Assembly: GCA_040752895.1 (NCBI GenBank)
Contig: JBFMHN010000001.1
Coordinates: 413,213 to 477,212 of the forward strand
From: Pseudomonadota bacterium
GTDB lineage: Bacteria > Pseudomonadota > Alphaproteobacteria > GCA-2746255
Direction: 5' to 3'
DNA: 64,000 nucleotides
The notes below the pieces were generated by a model that worked only from the letters and a program-made list of their open reading frames with translations, had not been told where the DNA came from and made no database searches. The number at the start of each line of letters is the position of its first letter. Position 1 is the first letter of the stretch. This document shows positions 42,871 through 51,462 of the stretch, piece by piece. The position numbers were made by a program, and so were the translations under genes.

Positions 42871-44253
42871 ATGAGCTTTGCCGATCTCGGCTTAAGCGAC
42901 GAGCTTCTGCGCGCCATCGAGGAATCCGGCTACGTCACTCCGACGCCGATTCAAGCGAGGGCGATCCCTTACGTGCTGATGGGGCGCGACATGCTCGGCT
43001 GCGCCCAGACGGGTACCGGGAAAACCGCCTCCTTTACGCTGCCGATGATTGATATCCTGGCGCAAAGCCGGGCCAAGGCGCGGATGCCGAGGGCGATCAT
43101 CCTGGAACCTACCCGCGAGCTTGCCGCGCAAGTCGCCGAAAACTTCGACCGCTACGGCAAGTACCACAAGCTTTCGAAGGCGCTGCTTATCGGCGGCATT
43201 TCGCTGGCGCCCCAGGAACAGCAAATCGAGCGCGGGGCCGACGTCCTGATTGCGACGCCCGGACGCTTCCTGGACTGTTACGAGCGCGGCCTCCTGCTTC
43301 TCCACGACGTCAAGATCCTGGTTATCGACGAAGCCGACCGGATGCTCGACATGGGGTTCATCCCGGACGTGGAACGGATCGTCCGGCTGCTGCCGAAAAA
43401 CCGGCAAACGCTTCTCTTCTCGGCGACGATCCTGCCGGAAATCCGCCGTCTCGCGGAAGCCTTCCTGAACGACCCGAAGGAAATTTCCGTCTCGCCGCCA
43501 TCGACGGCGGCGGAAACGGTCGAGCAGTTCCTTCTTCCCATCGAGGAAAGCAACAAGGACGCCGCCCTCATTGAGCTTATCGAAAAAGAGAAGCCGAAAA
43601 GCGCCATCATCTTCTGCAACCGGAAAAGGCAAGTGGATGAACTCGCTTCGCTTCTAAAAAAGCGCGGGTTCGACGCCGCCCCTCTTCACGGCGACTTGGC
43701 CCAATCGAAGCGCACGGAAACCCTGGATACGCTCCGCGAGGGCGAGCTTGCTTTCTTGGTTGCCAGCGACGTTGCAGCCCGCGGCCTCGACATCATGAAG
43801 GTGTCCCACATCTTCAATTATGACGTGCCTGTAAATTCGGAAGATTACATCCACCGCATCGGCCGGACAGGACGGGCCGGCAGGGCCGGTCGCACTTTTA
43901 TGCTGGTGACACCGGAAGAAGCCGAGCCGCTCGCCGCCATCGAACGCATGCTGGGAAAGGCGATCCCGCGGGTTGTTCGCGAAGGACGCTCCTCGCCCGA
44001 AATTCCTCTCGTGACGGACACGAAGCCGAAGCGAAAGAGGCAACGTGGCGGCCAGGGAAGGGCTCGCCGCGGTGGCGAGCCGAAACGGGAGGCGAATCCG
44101 CCTCCGAAAAAGCCGGTGGCGCAACCGCCGAAAGAACGTCAAGAAGCAATCAAACCACAGGGAGATGGGCCCGGTTGGGAAATCCCCGCCTTCCTGGCTG
44201 AACCGCCGCCGCAAGCGCAAGGTCCACGCCGCAAACGGCGCACAAAGGGCTAG
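42871..44253 (+). CDS. DEAD-box RNA helicase, RhlE-like
   Basis: ATP-dependent RNA helicase for RNA remodelling. 460 residues. Q motif PTPIQARAIP, Walker A AQTGTGKT (45-52), PTRELAAQV, DEAD at 153-156, SAT, and HRIGRTGRAGRAG in the second RecA domain. The C-terminal 80 residues are basic and Pro/Arg/Lys-rich (KRKRQRGGQGRARRGG), a usual RNA-binding tail. Its stop overlaps the convergent ABC exporter gene by 4 bp. Confidence 0.95.
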   Translation: MSFADLGLSDELLRAIEESGYVTPTPIQARAIPYVLMGRDMLGCAQTGTGKTASFTLPMIDILAQSRAKARMPRAIILEPTRELAAQVAENFDRYGKYHKLSKALLIGGISLAPQEQQIERGADVLIATPGRFLDCYERGLLLLHDVKILVIDEADRMLDMGFIPDVERIVRLLPKNRQTLLFSATILPEIRRLAEAFLNDPKEISVSPPSTAAETVEQFLLPIEESNKDAALIELIEKEKPKSAIIFCNRKRQVDELASLLKKRGFDAAPLHGDLAQSKRTETLDTLREGELAFLVASDVAARGLDIMKVSHIFNYDVPVNSEDYIHRIGRTGRAGRAGRTFMLVTPEEAEPLAAIERMLGKAIPRVVREGRSSPEIPLVTDTKPKRKRQRGGQGRARRGGEPKREANPPPKKPVAQPPKERQEAIKPQGDGPGWEIPAFLAEPPPQAQGPRRKRRTKG

Positions 44254-46082
44254 CCCGCGGCCGCCGGTAGCGACGGCGTTGCCGTTTCTGATTCCATCTG
44301 ACGCGCCCACATGGCGGCGTAAGGTCCTTGTGACGCAAGAAGGGCCGAGTGCTTGCCCCGCTCGACAATTTCGCCCCCATCAAGGACGAGAATTTCGTCC
44401 GCCCCCACCACCGTCGTCAGGCGGTGCGTGATGACAAGCGTCGTCCGGTTGACCGAAACCGCCTCAAGGCTTTCCTGAATCTCTTTTTCCGTATGCGAAT
44501 CGAGAGCCGAGGTCGCTTCGTCGAAAAGAAGAATCCGCGGACGTTTCAAGATCGTCCGCGCGATGGCGACGCGCTGCCTTTCTCCGCCGGAAAGCTTTAA
44601 CCCCCGCTCGCCCACGCGGGTTTGAAATCCGTCCGGCAGCGAGCGAATGAAGCCGTCAATCCGGGCCAGCCTCGCCGCCTCCTCCACCTCCTCCCGGCTG
44701 GCATCCGGCCGGCCGTAGGAGATATTATAAAAAATTGTGTCGTTGAAGAGGACGGTATCCTGCGGCACGATTCCGATGGCGGCGCGCAGACTTTTCTGGG
44801 TCACGTCGCGAATATCCTGCCCGTCAATCGTGACCCGCCCCCCATCTACGTCGTAGAAGCGAAAAAGAAGACGCGAAAGCGTCGACTTCCCCGCTCCGCT
44901 CGAACCGACAATGGCGACCGTCCGGCCTTCCGGCACCGTAAAGGAAACGTCCTTCAGGATTGCCCGTCGCGAATCGTAACGGAACCGCACGTTCTCGAAA
45001 CGGACACACGCACCATCCATCCGAAGTGGCGCGGCATTCGGCTTGTCTTTTACTTCCCACTGCTCGCGCAGAAGGATGAACATCGACTCCATGTCGGTCA
45101 GCGCCTGCTTGATTTCGCGATAGACGGAGCCCAGAAAATTCAGCGGCATGTAAAGCTGGACAAGGTAAGTGTTCACCAGGACGAAATCGCCGACCGTAAG
45201 CGAACCTTGCACGATGCCAAGGCCGGCCATGATCATCACGGCCGTAATGCCGGCAGAGATGATTGTCGCCTGCCCGATGTTGAGAAGGGAAAGCGTCGTC
45301 TTGCTCTTGACGGCCGCCTTCTCGTACCGGCGAAGCGACTGATCAAACCGTTCCGCCTCGTGATCTTCATTTCCGAAATATTTCACGGTCTCATAATTGA
45401 GAAGACTGTCGATCGCTTTCGTATTTGCTTCGCTGTCCGTTTCGTTCATCCGGCGGCGGTACTTCGTTCGCCATTCCGTAATCAAAAGGGTAAACGTCGC
45501 ATAGCCGACGATGGTGACGAAAGTGACCGCCGCAAACCAGACGTCGAACAACACCCACAGGATTCCGCAAACCAGCAGGATTTCGATCAAGGTGGGCAGC
45601 ACGTTGAAGAGAACGAAGCTGAGCAAAAATTCAATTCCCTTCGTGCCGCGTTCAATCGCCCGGCTTAACCCCCCCGTCTGGCGTTCGAGGTGAAACCGCA
45701 AGGAAAGACCATGCAAATGCCGAAAGGTACGGAGAGCTGCCGCGCGGATGGCGCGTTGCGCGACCTTTGCAAAGACGGCGTCCCGAAGCTCGCCAAAGGC
45801 AAGGGCAAGCACGCGCAGAAGCCCGTAAGCGAAAAGGAGACCAAGCGGCAGAACGAGGACGGCGTTCGCGCCCCCGGAAAACGCATCGATGGCCGCCTTG
45901 TAAAGAAGCGGCACGGTGACGTTGACACCCTTGGCGACGGTCAGAAAGACAAGCGCGGCCGCCACGCGCCCGCGCAGTTCGAGGCTTTCCTTCGGCCAAA
46001 GGTAAGGAAGCAAGCTGCGAAGCGCACCCCACTCAAAACCAGAGGGCGGCGCGCTGGCGGAAGATGCCGAAAGCGAACGCAT
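44250..46082 (-). CDS. Atm1/HMT1-type ABC exporter
   Basis: Half-transporter with six N-terminal membrane helices (about 30-330) and a C-terminal nucleotide-binding domain: Walker [12 protein letters not shown], signature LSGGERQRVAI, Walker B ILLFDEATSALD. 610 residues. Motifs such as LERQTGGLSRAIERGTKGI and NYETVKYFGNEDHEAERF are characteristic of the mitochondrial Atm1/ABCB7 and bacterial homologues that export glutathione-linked sulfur or metal compounds. ATG 46082; a longer reading upstream would run into the flavin reductase gene. Confidence 0.92.
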   Translation of the reverse strand: MRSLSASSASAPPSGFEWGALRSLLPYLWPKESLELRGRVAAALVFLTVAKGVNVTVPLLYKAAIDAFSGGANAVLVLPLGLLFAYGLLRVLALAFGELRDAVFAKVAQRAIRAAALRTFRHLHGLSLRFHLERQTGGLSRAIERGTKGIEFLLSFVLFNVLPTLIEILLVCGILWVLFDVWFAAVTFVTIVGYATFTLLITEWRTKYRRRMNETDSEANTKAIDSLLNYETVKYFGNEDHEAERFDQSLRRYEKAAVKSKTTLSLLNIGQATIISAGITAVMIMAGLGIVQGSLTVGDFVLVNTYLVQLYMPLNFLGSVYREIKQALTDMESMFILLREQWEVKDKPNAAPLRMDGACVRFENVRFRYDSRRAILKDVSFTVPEGRTVAIVGSSGAGKSTLSRLLFRFYDVDGGRVTIDGQDIRDVTQKSLRAAIGIVPQDTVLFNDTIFYNISYGRPDASREEVEEAARLARIDGFIRSLPDGFQTRVGERGLKLSGGERQRVAIARTILKRPRILLFDEATSALDSHTEKEIQESLEAVSVNRTTLVITHRLTTVVGADEILVLDGGEIVERGKHSALLASQGPYAAMWARQMESETATPSLPAAAG

Positions 46083-46093
46083 AGGCGGCCCCT

Positions 46094-46672
46094 TCAGGCG
46101 GCAAGTTTTCGAATCATGTCGGCCACTTTGGCCCCCAGCGTCTCGACGGTCTTTTGCTGCCCTGTATCCTTGAGGCCGCCCTCGGAATGGAAGGCGTGAT
46201 GCGCCATGCCGACGGCGACCTGCTCGGGAATGAGCAGCACCTTGAGATTGCCAAGGATGGCGCGAACATGAACAAGCCCGCGCAAGCCCCCAAGGCCGCC
46301 GGGAGATGCGCTCATCAGAGCGGCGACTTTGTTCGCGAAGCAAGCGAGTTCGCCCGCTTCGCCAAGAGTCGGCCGCGAGGCCCAATCGATCGCGTTCTTC
46401 AAAGCCGGTGAGATGGAGCTGTTATATTCCGGCGAGGCAATAAGGAACCCCTGATGCGCCAGCATCAACTTCTTCAGTCTTCGCGCCCCTTCCGGCAAGC
46501 CCTCGGTCCGCTCGAAATCCTCATCGTAAAGGGGCAAATTAAGGTCGCGCAAATTAACAAGCGTCACCTCGGCACCGGCGGCGCGCGCGCCGCCGACGGC
46601 CACCTCGAGTAGCCTTACATTGTAAGACCCTTCGCGGCTGCTGCCCGAGAAGGCAAGAATCTTCGGTGTCAT
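46094..46672 (-). CDS. NADPH-dependent FMN reductase-like flavoprotein
   Basis: 192 residues with a flavodoxin-like fold. The FMN phosphate loop is SGSSREGSYNVRLL, and SPEYNSSISPALKNAIDW is the family signature. It likely reduces FMN, quinones or azo/chromate compounds. Start ATG 46672 (a TTG two codons earlier is in frame). It precedes the Atm1-type exporter by 11 bp, so the two are probably cotranscribed. Confidence 0.9.
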   Translation of the reverse strand: MTPKILAFSGSSREGSYNVRLLEVAVGGARAAGAEVTLVNLRDLNLPLYDEDFERTEGLPEGARRLKKLMLAHQGFLIASPEYNSSISPALKNAIDWASRPTLGEAGELACFANKVAALMSASPGGLGGLRGLVHVRAILGNLKVLLIPEQVAVGMAHHAFHSEGGLKDTGQQKTVETLGAKVADMIRKLAA

Positions 46673-46845
46673 CGCCAACCTCTCTTAATCCACTCGCGTA
46701 ATCCGGAGGATACATAGGACAGCTGCTTTCAACAAACTCCGCCGCCGCAAGCTCAGGAAGCCTTGCGCCTTTCGGTTGACGTCCGCGCGCGAGCATGGGA
46801 AGTCTAGAAGTCAGCTATCTGGGTTGGGCGCAAGGGGCTTTCGGG

Positions 46846-47298
46846 ATGAGTTGGAAGGTGGCGTTTCCTTTGGCCGTCGCGGCAAGCCTTCTGGTTACCG
46901 CCTGCACTGGCACGATGCCACTTAGCCCAAGCAGCCGCTCGGATGATCCGATGGCGGCCAGCAACCCCGCCCCTTCCTTCGCACAATTTGCAGATATTCC
47001 GATACCTGACGAGGCATCAATGGACCTCGACCGCACGCTCATTCTGGGTTCGAACGATGCCTGGATCGGGCGATTGGTTGTACGCACGCCCAATGAAGCC
47101 GGAAAGGTTTATGATTTTTACCTTCAGGAAATGCCGAAATTCGGCTGGCAATTACTGACCGTCGTGCGCGCAGCACAAAGTCTTCAGACCTACCGGCGGG
47201 GCGAACGCGTTGCCACCGTCCAGATCACGCCGAACACGGTGAATGGCGCCGTCATCAACCTGACGGTCTCGCCGCAGGGCTTGCCTCTTTCTCCTTAG
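46846..47298 (+). CDS. Lipoprotein of unknown function
   Basis: 150 residues from ATG 46846 (MSWKVAFPLAVAASLLVTAC). The lipobox LVTAC predicts lipidation of Cys20, so it is probably an outer- or inner-membrane lipoprotein exported by the Lol system. The mature part has a Ser/Pro-rich linker, then a small alpha/beta domain (RLVVRTPNEAGKVYDFYLQE, FGWQLLTVVRA). I do not recognise the family. It is followed 15 bp later by the frataxin-like gene. Confidence 0.8.
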   Translation: MSWKVAFPLAVAASLLVTACTGTMPLSPSSRSDDPMAASNPAPSFAQFADIPIPDEASMDLDRTLILGSNDAWIGRLVVRTPNEAGKVYDFYLQEMPKFGWQLLTVVRAAQSLQTYRRGERVATVQITPNTVNGAVINLTVSPQGLPLSP

Positions 47299-47313
47299 GC
47301 CGCAGGCGTTGGC

Positions 47314-47640
47314 ATGGAAAAATCGCCCTTCGGAAAATTCATCGACGAGACACTCCGTTACATCCAGAAAAAGACCGAAGCCGCCCTCGGCCCCACGGCG
47401 ACGATCGAACGCACCGAGGACACGCTCATTATCGAGCTTGAATCGGGTCAACAATACCTGCTGAACAGTCTCGACATCCGCCAAGGGATCGGGCTCGCGT
47501 CCCCGCTCTCCGGCCGGCGAGTCTTTTACTACGACAAGGGAAAGGACGGCTGGATCGCTATCCGGGACGGGGTTGATTTATACGACCTTCTGGAAGATGA
47601 GCTTTCGCAAATCTGCGGCGTTTCGTTCAAATTCAACTAG
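47314..47640 (+). CDS. cyaY: Frataxin-like protein (CyaY family), highly divergent
   Basis: 108 residues. The fold order fits frataxin: an N-terminal helix (SPFGKFIDETLRYIQKK), then a sheet (TLIIELESGQQYLLN), then ASPLSGRRVFYY, and a C-terminal helix (LYDLLEDELSQICGVSF), much like Rickettsia CyaY. Frataxins assist iron-sulfur cluster assembly. The normally invariant sheet residues are changed: where most have NKQxPNKQIWLSSP, this has NSLDIRQGIGLASP, so the conserved Gln, Asn and Trp are missing. It follows the lipoprotein gene and ends in a terminator. Confidence 0.72.
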   Translation: MEKSPFGKFIDETLRYIQKKTEAALGPTATIERTEDTLIIELESGQQYLLNSLDIRQGIGLASPLSGRRVFYYDKGKDGWIAIRDGVDLYDLLEDELSQICGVSFKFN

Positions 47641-47652
47641 TCCGCAAAAACA

Positions 47653-47687
47653 AGAGGCGCCCCAATCGTCTTGGAGCGCCTCTTTTG
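47653..47687 (+). terminator. Intrinsic terminator after the frataxin-like gene
   Basis: Stem AGAGGCGC-CCAA with TTGG-GCGCCTCT (one C-A mismatch), loop of about five bases, then four T. It lies 13 bp past the stop codon. Confidence 0.8.
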
Positions 47688-47771
47688 TCCTCTTGCGAGA
47701 AGAGCGAAGAACGTAGAAGAAGCGCAACCCCTCGTTCAAAAAAGAAGCGTTGGCTGCGCGCTTGCCCGTAC

Positions 47772-48002
47772 TTACTCGGTCGGGGCCGCCGGTTGGTCCA
47801 TTTCTTCTTCGCTTGGCTGTTCTTCGCTGGTGGCAGGTTGTTCGCCTCCCATCATCTCTTCCGCGCCCTCTTTCATCATTTTGGCGCCTTCTTCCATTTT
47901 TTTGGTAGCATCCTTGTCTTCGCAAGCGGCAAGACCAACGGCAAGACCAACGGCAAGACCAAGAACCAGCCCCAGCCGTTTCAGATAAGAAAGAACGTAC
48001 AT
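47772..48002 (-). CDS. Small Met/Glu-rich lipoprotein
   Basis: 76 residues from ATG 48002; GAAGGGGG precedes it. The signal peptide LGLVLGLAVGLAVGLAAC ends in a lipobox (LAAC), so Cys is predicted to be lipidated. The signal core is partly made of a 12-bp repeat (GLAV units). The mature part is a short charged helix (KKMEEGAKMMKEGAEEMMGG) and an acidic, Pro-rich tail. No family recognised. A perfect -10 (TATAAT) is upstream. Confidence 0.75.
   Translation of the reverse strand: MYVLSYLKRLGLVLGLAVGLAVGLAACEDKDATKKMEEGAKMMKEGAEEMMGGEQPATSEEQPSEEEMDQPAAPTE
47928..47963. repeat. 12-bp tandem repeat, 3 copies
   Basis: GGCAAGACCAAC repeats three times (last base changed) and encodes the GLAV units of the small lipoprotein's signal peptide on the minus strand. 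Confidence 0.92.
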
Positions 48003-48033
48003 GTTGCCCCCTTCAGGTGATGAAAAGCCCGCC

Positions 48034-48062
48034 ATTATAACAAACGCCATAGAACACACCAT
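48034..48062 (-). promoter_or_regulatory. Candidate promoter of the small lipoprotein gene
   Basis: On the minus strand a perfect TATAAT lies at 48034-48039; the -35 at 17-bp spacing (ATGGTG) is poor. A start near 48028 leaves a 26-nt leader with a good ribosome-binding site. Confidence 0.45.
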
Positions 48063-48158
48063 GGGCTTCTTTGGCGAATAAACCCATCGCGGCAGCCGTT
48101 TGCGTGAAAGCCCGGCTATGGTACAAGGCGGGCTGGAACGTTAACCGAGGCTTCGCCC

Positions 48159-49559
48159 ATGGTAAAAAAGACGGCCTACCGCATGGAAAGCGACTCGATG
48201 GGCAGCGTGCGTGTCCCCACCAATAGTTACTGGGGAGCCCAGACCCAGCGATCGCTTGAGAACTTCCGGATTGGCGGCGAGAAAATGCCAAAACCGCTCA
48301 TCCGGGCGTTCGGCATCCAGAAGAAGGCAGCCGCACTCGCCAACATGGAGCTTGGCGCGCTCAGCAAGCGCCTGGGACGCGCCATCGTTGCCGCCGCCGA
48401 CGAGGTGGCTGGCGGAGAGCTCGACGAACATTTTCCGCTGGTCGTCTGGCAGACCGGCTCCGGCACGCAAACCAACATGAACGCGAACGAAGTCATCGCG
48501 AATCGCGCCATCGAACGGCTGGGCGGAAAGTTGGGCTCCAAGGACCCGATCCACCCGAACGACCACGTGAACATGAGCCAGTCGTCGAACGATAGCTTCC
48601 CGACGGTCATGCACATCGCCGCGGTCGAAGAAATCCGTCGCGGCCTGCTGCCGGCGCTCGAGAATTTACGAAAGGCTCTGGCCGTCAAGGCAAAGAGTTT
48701 TGCCAAGCTTACGAAGATCGGGCGCACGCATCTGCAGGACGCGACCCCGCTTACCCTGGGCCAGGAATTTTCCGGCTACGTCACCCAGGTGGCCTACGGC
48801 ATCGAGCGGGTGAAGGGCACGCTCCCCCGTCTCCTCCAGCTTGCCCAGGGCGGCACGGCCGTCGGCACCGGCTTGAACGCGAAGCAGGGCTTCGCCAAGG
48901 CCTTCGCGCGAAACGTGGCGAAAATCACCGGATATGGCTTCGTCACCGCGCCCAATAAATTCGAGGCCCTGGCCGCGCACGACGCCATCGTCGAGGCGTC
49001 GGGCGCCTTGAACACAGTTGCCGTCTCTCTCATGAAAATTGCGAACGACATTCGCCTGTTGGGTTCTGGGCCGCGCTGCGGCATCGGCGAGTTGATCCTG
49101 CCGGCGAACGAGCCCGGCTCCTCGATCATGCCCGGCAAGGTGAACCCGACCCAGACCGAAGCGCTGACCATGGTCGCCGCCCAGGTCATCGGAAACCACA
49201 CGACGATCTCGGTAGCGGGCGCAAGCGGGCATTTTGAACTGAACGTCTTCAAGCCGGTCATGATTTACAATCTCTTGCAGTCCATCCGGCTTTTGGCGGA
49301 TGCCTCGAACAGCTTCGCCGAAAACTGCGTCGTCGGCATCCAGGCAAACACAGCGCGTATCGAAAAGCTGCTCCATGAAAGCCTGATGCTGGTGACAGCA
49401 CTCAACCCCCATATCGGCTACGACAACGCGGCGAAGGTTGCCAAGAAAGCTTACACGGAAGGAATGACGCTGAAGGAGGCGGCGGTTGCGCTTGGTCTGT
49501 TGACGGAGAAGGAATTCGAGCGGCTGGTACGGCCGGAAAAGATGACGGGACCCCGGTAA
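48159..49559 (+). CDS. fumC: Fumarate hydratase, class II
   Basis: Oxygen-stable fumarase of the TCA cycle, fumarate to malate. 466 residues. The family loops are complete: [56 protein letters not shown] (catalytic His), and the SS loop [13 protein letters not shown]. Start ATG 48159. Divergent from the small lipoprotein gene, convergent with the MarR-like gene. Confidence 0.97.
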   Translation: MVKKTAYRMESDSMGSVRVPTNSYWGAQTQRSLENFRIGGEKMPKPLIRAFGIQKKAAALANMELGALSKRLGRAIVAAADEVAGGELDEHFPLVVWQTGSGTQTNMNANEVIANRAIERLGGKLGSKDPIHPNDHVNMSQSSNDSFPTVMHIAAVEEIRRGLLPALENLRKALAVKAKSFAKLTKIGRTHLQDATPLTLGQEFSGYVTQVAYGIERVKGTLPRLLQLAQGGTAVGTGLNAKQGFAKAFARNVAKITGYGFVTAPNKFEALAAHDAIVEASGALNTVAVSLMKIANDIRLLGSGPRCGIGELILPANEPGSSIMPGKVNPTQTEALTMVAAQVIGNHTTISVAGASGHFELNVFKPVMIYNLLQSIRLLADASNSFAENCVVGIQANTARIEKLLHESLMLVTALNPHIGYDNAAKVAKKAYTEGMTLKEAAVALGLLTEKEFERLVRPEKMTGPR

Positions 49560-49578
49560 TAAGGGGCTTGGCTTATTA
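49557..49578. other. Stem-loop holding both stop codons
   Basis: The 7-bp inverted repeat TAATAAG/CTTATTA spans the fumC stop (TAA) and the stop of the facing MarR-like gene (TAA on the minus strand). No T run follows, so it may protect or mark both message ends rather than terminate. Confidence 0.5.
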
Positions 49579-49980
49579 CGCCTCGCCCCTTTCTGCGCCG
49601 ATCCGCTTAAGAGCGGCCCCCATTTCCGTGACCGCGGCGTCGAAAAACACATCGAGTTTTGCCCGCATCTTCGGCGAAAGCCGCACGAGCTTCGACCGGG
49701 CGTCTTTCGGGTTTCCGGTTTCCTCGATAAACCCCCGCGCGATCGCCACGTCGAGATACTTGCCGGCGGTGTGTGCGCTGCGGATGGCGCGCATGAATTT
49801 AAGCGCATCCGTCTTGCGGACGGGATCCTCTTCCCGCCAGACATTCGAGAGCAAATCCCAATAGGCGGTCGAGTAGAACTCCTTGTCATCCGCGAAGACG
49901 CCCAGCCAGTTCTCCGTAACCCGGTCGAGCATGCGCAAATATTCCCGACGCTGAGCGTCGTCGTATTTCAAATTCACCAT
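49576..49980 (-). CDS. MarR-like winged-helix protein
   Basis: About 134 residues from ATG 49980 (an ATG at 50010 is also possible). The sequence shows helices around RREYLRMLDRVTENWLG and a winged-helix region with GFIEETGNPKDARSKLVRLSPKMR, where the wing and the KDARSKLVRLS strand resemble MarR/PadR regulators. It is probably a transcription regulator; ligand and targets are unknown. The next gene upstream is the glycine-zipper lipoprotein, divergent across an AT-rich gap. Confidence 0.65.
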   Translation of the reverse strand: MVNLKYDDAQRREYLRMLDRVTENWLGVFADDKEFYSTAYWDLLSNVWREEDPVRKTDALKFMRAIRSAHTAGKYLDVAIARGFIEETGNPKDARSKLVRLSPKMRAKLDVFFDAAVTEMGAALKRIGAERGEA

Positions 49981-50186
49981 GAACTTTCCCGCTTCACGAT
50001 TCGATCCCATCGGCCGATCCAAGAAGATAAAAATTTATCTAAACATTATAATCAAAAATACACGCATATTATATAAATACTTGTCGCTTTCCGCACATCA
50101 AAAAAATTTTTATCGAAAAAAACATTTACGTAATAATAAGTTACAATAGCATAACATAAATTTATGTGTAAAAAATAATACTTATC

Positions 50187-50215
50187 TTGACAATATTTTT
50201 ATATGTAGTTTTAAT
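50187..50215 (+). promoter_or_regulatory. Strong sigma-70 promoter of the glycine-zipper lipoprotein
   Basis: Perfect -35 TTGACA (50187-50192), 17-bp spacer, -10 TTTAAT (50210-50215). Predicted start near 50222; the ATG at 50257 has AGGAGA upstream. It lies in an island (about 50023-50220) made largely of A and T, in sharp contrast to the G+C-rich window. Confidence 0.8.
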
Positions 50216-50256
50216 TTAGGTCGACATTTTCACCTGTCGAACAGGAGACACCCGTC

Positions 50257-50754
50257 ATGACAAGGCGCTTCACAAAACCCCTTCTTGCAATTCCGCTCGC
50301 CCTTAGCCTTGGTCTTTCCGCCTGTGCAGCAAACACCGGACCAAAGGAAGGGCTCGGCACACTGCTCGGCGCCGGCACGGGTGCCCTTGCCGGCTCGCAA
50401 ATCGGCAAAGGCCGCGGCCAGCTTGTCGCCGTCGCCGTCGGCACCCTGGCCGGCGCTTATCTTGGCAGCGAAATCGGAAAATCGCTCGACCGGGCCGACC
50501 GTCTTTACATGGCCAAAACCTCCGGCCAGGCGCTTGAAAGCAACCCGATTGGGCAGACATCCACCTGGGTGAATCCGGACAGCGGAAACACCGGTACCAT
50601 CACGCCGACGCGCACCTACCAGGCAAATAATAATCGGTACTGCCGCGAGTTCCAGCAAACCGTGACGGTCGGCGGCAACACGGAACAGGCCTATGGCACC
50701 GCCTGTCGCCAGGAGGACGGTTCCTGGGAAATCGTTTCGCCTTCTGCCTCATAA
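50257..50754 (+). CDS. Glycine-zipper lipoprotein, 17-kDa surface antigen-like
   Basis: 165 residues. The signal peptide ends GLSAC (lipobox), so an outer-membrane lipoprotein is predicted. Then comes a glycine-zipper pair of helices (GAGTGALAGSQIGKG and VGTLAGAYLGSEIGKSL), as in the Rickettsia 17-kDa antigen and the RT0821/Lpp0805 family. A small beta domain (RTYQANNNRYCREFQQTV; Cys pair) forms the C-terminus. The role in the envelope is unknown. Strong promoter upstream, strong terminator downstream. Confidence 0.9.
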   Translation: MTRRFTKPLLAIPLALSLGLSACAANTGPKEGLGTLLGAGTGALAGSQIGKGRGQLVAVAVGTLAGAYLGSEIGKSLDRADRLYMAKTSGQALESNPIGQTSTWVNPDSGNTGTITPTRTYQANNNRYCREFQQTVTVGGNTEQAYGTACRQEDGSWEIVSPSAS

Positions 50755-50779
50755 CTTCTCCTCTTGTCCCCCAAGCCTG

Positions 50780-50808
50780 GGCCCGGCGTGAAAGCCGGGC
50801 CTTTTTTT
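50780..50808 (+). terminator. Intrinsic terminator after the glycine-zipper lipoprotein gene
   Basis: Perfect 8-bp stem GGCCCGGC/GCCGGGCC, loop GTGAAA, followed by seven T. Confidence 0.93.
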
Positions 50809-50859
50809 ATTCCTGGCCGCCTTGCTCGCTTCAATTGGTCTAGCGTAGCCTGATAAGAT

Positions 50860-51462
50860 ATGCCGATGATTGAAAACGCTTTCCGCTTCGATACCGCCAT
50901 TGCCGCCATCGACGCGGAAAATATGGAAGACCCGAACGTTGCGCTTCATGGGAGCCGTGAATTTCCAAAGGAGCTTCTTTACGCCATTCGCATGACGAAG
51001 TGGCTTGAGCGTTTCCGGCCGGACGCTTCCGAAGCGCTTCGTCTTGCCGTCCGCGCCCAGCACATCCGGCGTTGGGAAATCCCCCGCACCGATTACCCGG
51101 AAGGACGCATCGGCTATTTGAAGTGGCGGACGGCGCTGAAACATTTTCACGCCGAGCTTGCCGGGCGTTTGCTGAAGGAGGCCGGATACGACACGGCGAC
51201 AATCGGCCGCGTGCAGGCGCTCATCCGCAAGGAACATTTGAAGCAGGACGAAGAAGCCCAGGCGTTGGAGGACGTCGTTTGTCTGGTGTTCCTGGAAAGC
51301 TATTTCGCGGAGTTCTCGGAAAAGCACGAAGAGGAAAAGGTCGTCGTGATCGTGCGGAAAACCTGGAAGAAGATGTCGCCGATGGCGCGCGAAGCGGCCC
51401 TCGAACTAGCACTTTCCACCCCGGCGCGCACCTTGATCGAAAAAGCGCTTGGGCAGGCTTAA
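50860..51462 (+). CDS. DUF4202 family protein
   Basis: 200 residues, mostly helical. The pattern DTAIAAIDAENMEDPN, then RAQHIRRWEIPRTDYPEGR with GYLKWR, and FHAELAGRLL fits the DUF4202 family. The conserved His/Asp residues suggest an HD-like hydrolase fold, but activity is unknown. Related proteins are often annotated near glutamyl-tRNA or sulfur genes; nothing here confirms that. The stop overlaps the convergent VOC gene by 4 bp. Confidence 0.85.
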   Translation: MPMIENAFRFDTAIAAIDAENMEDPNVALHGSREFPKELLYAIRMTKWLERFRPDASEALRLAVRAQHIRRWEIPRTDYPEGRIGYLKWRTALKHFHAELAGRLLKEAGYDTATIGRVQALIRKEHLKQDEEAQALEDVVCLVFLESYFAEFSEKHEEEKVVVIVRKTWKKMSPMAREAALELALSTPARTLIEKALGQA

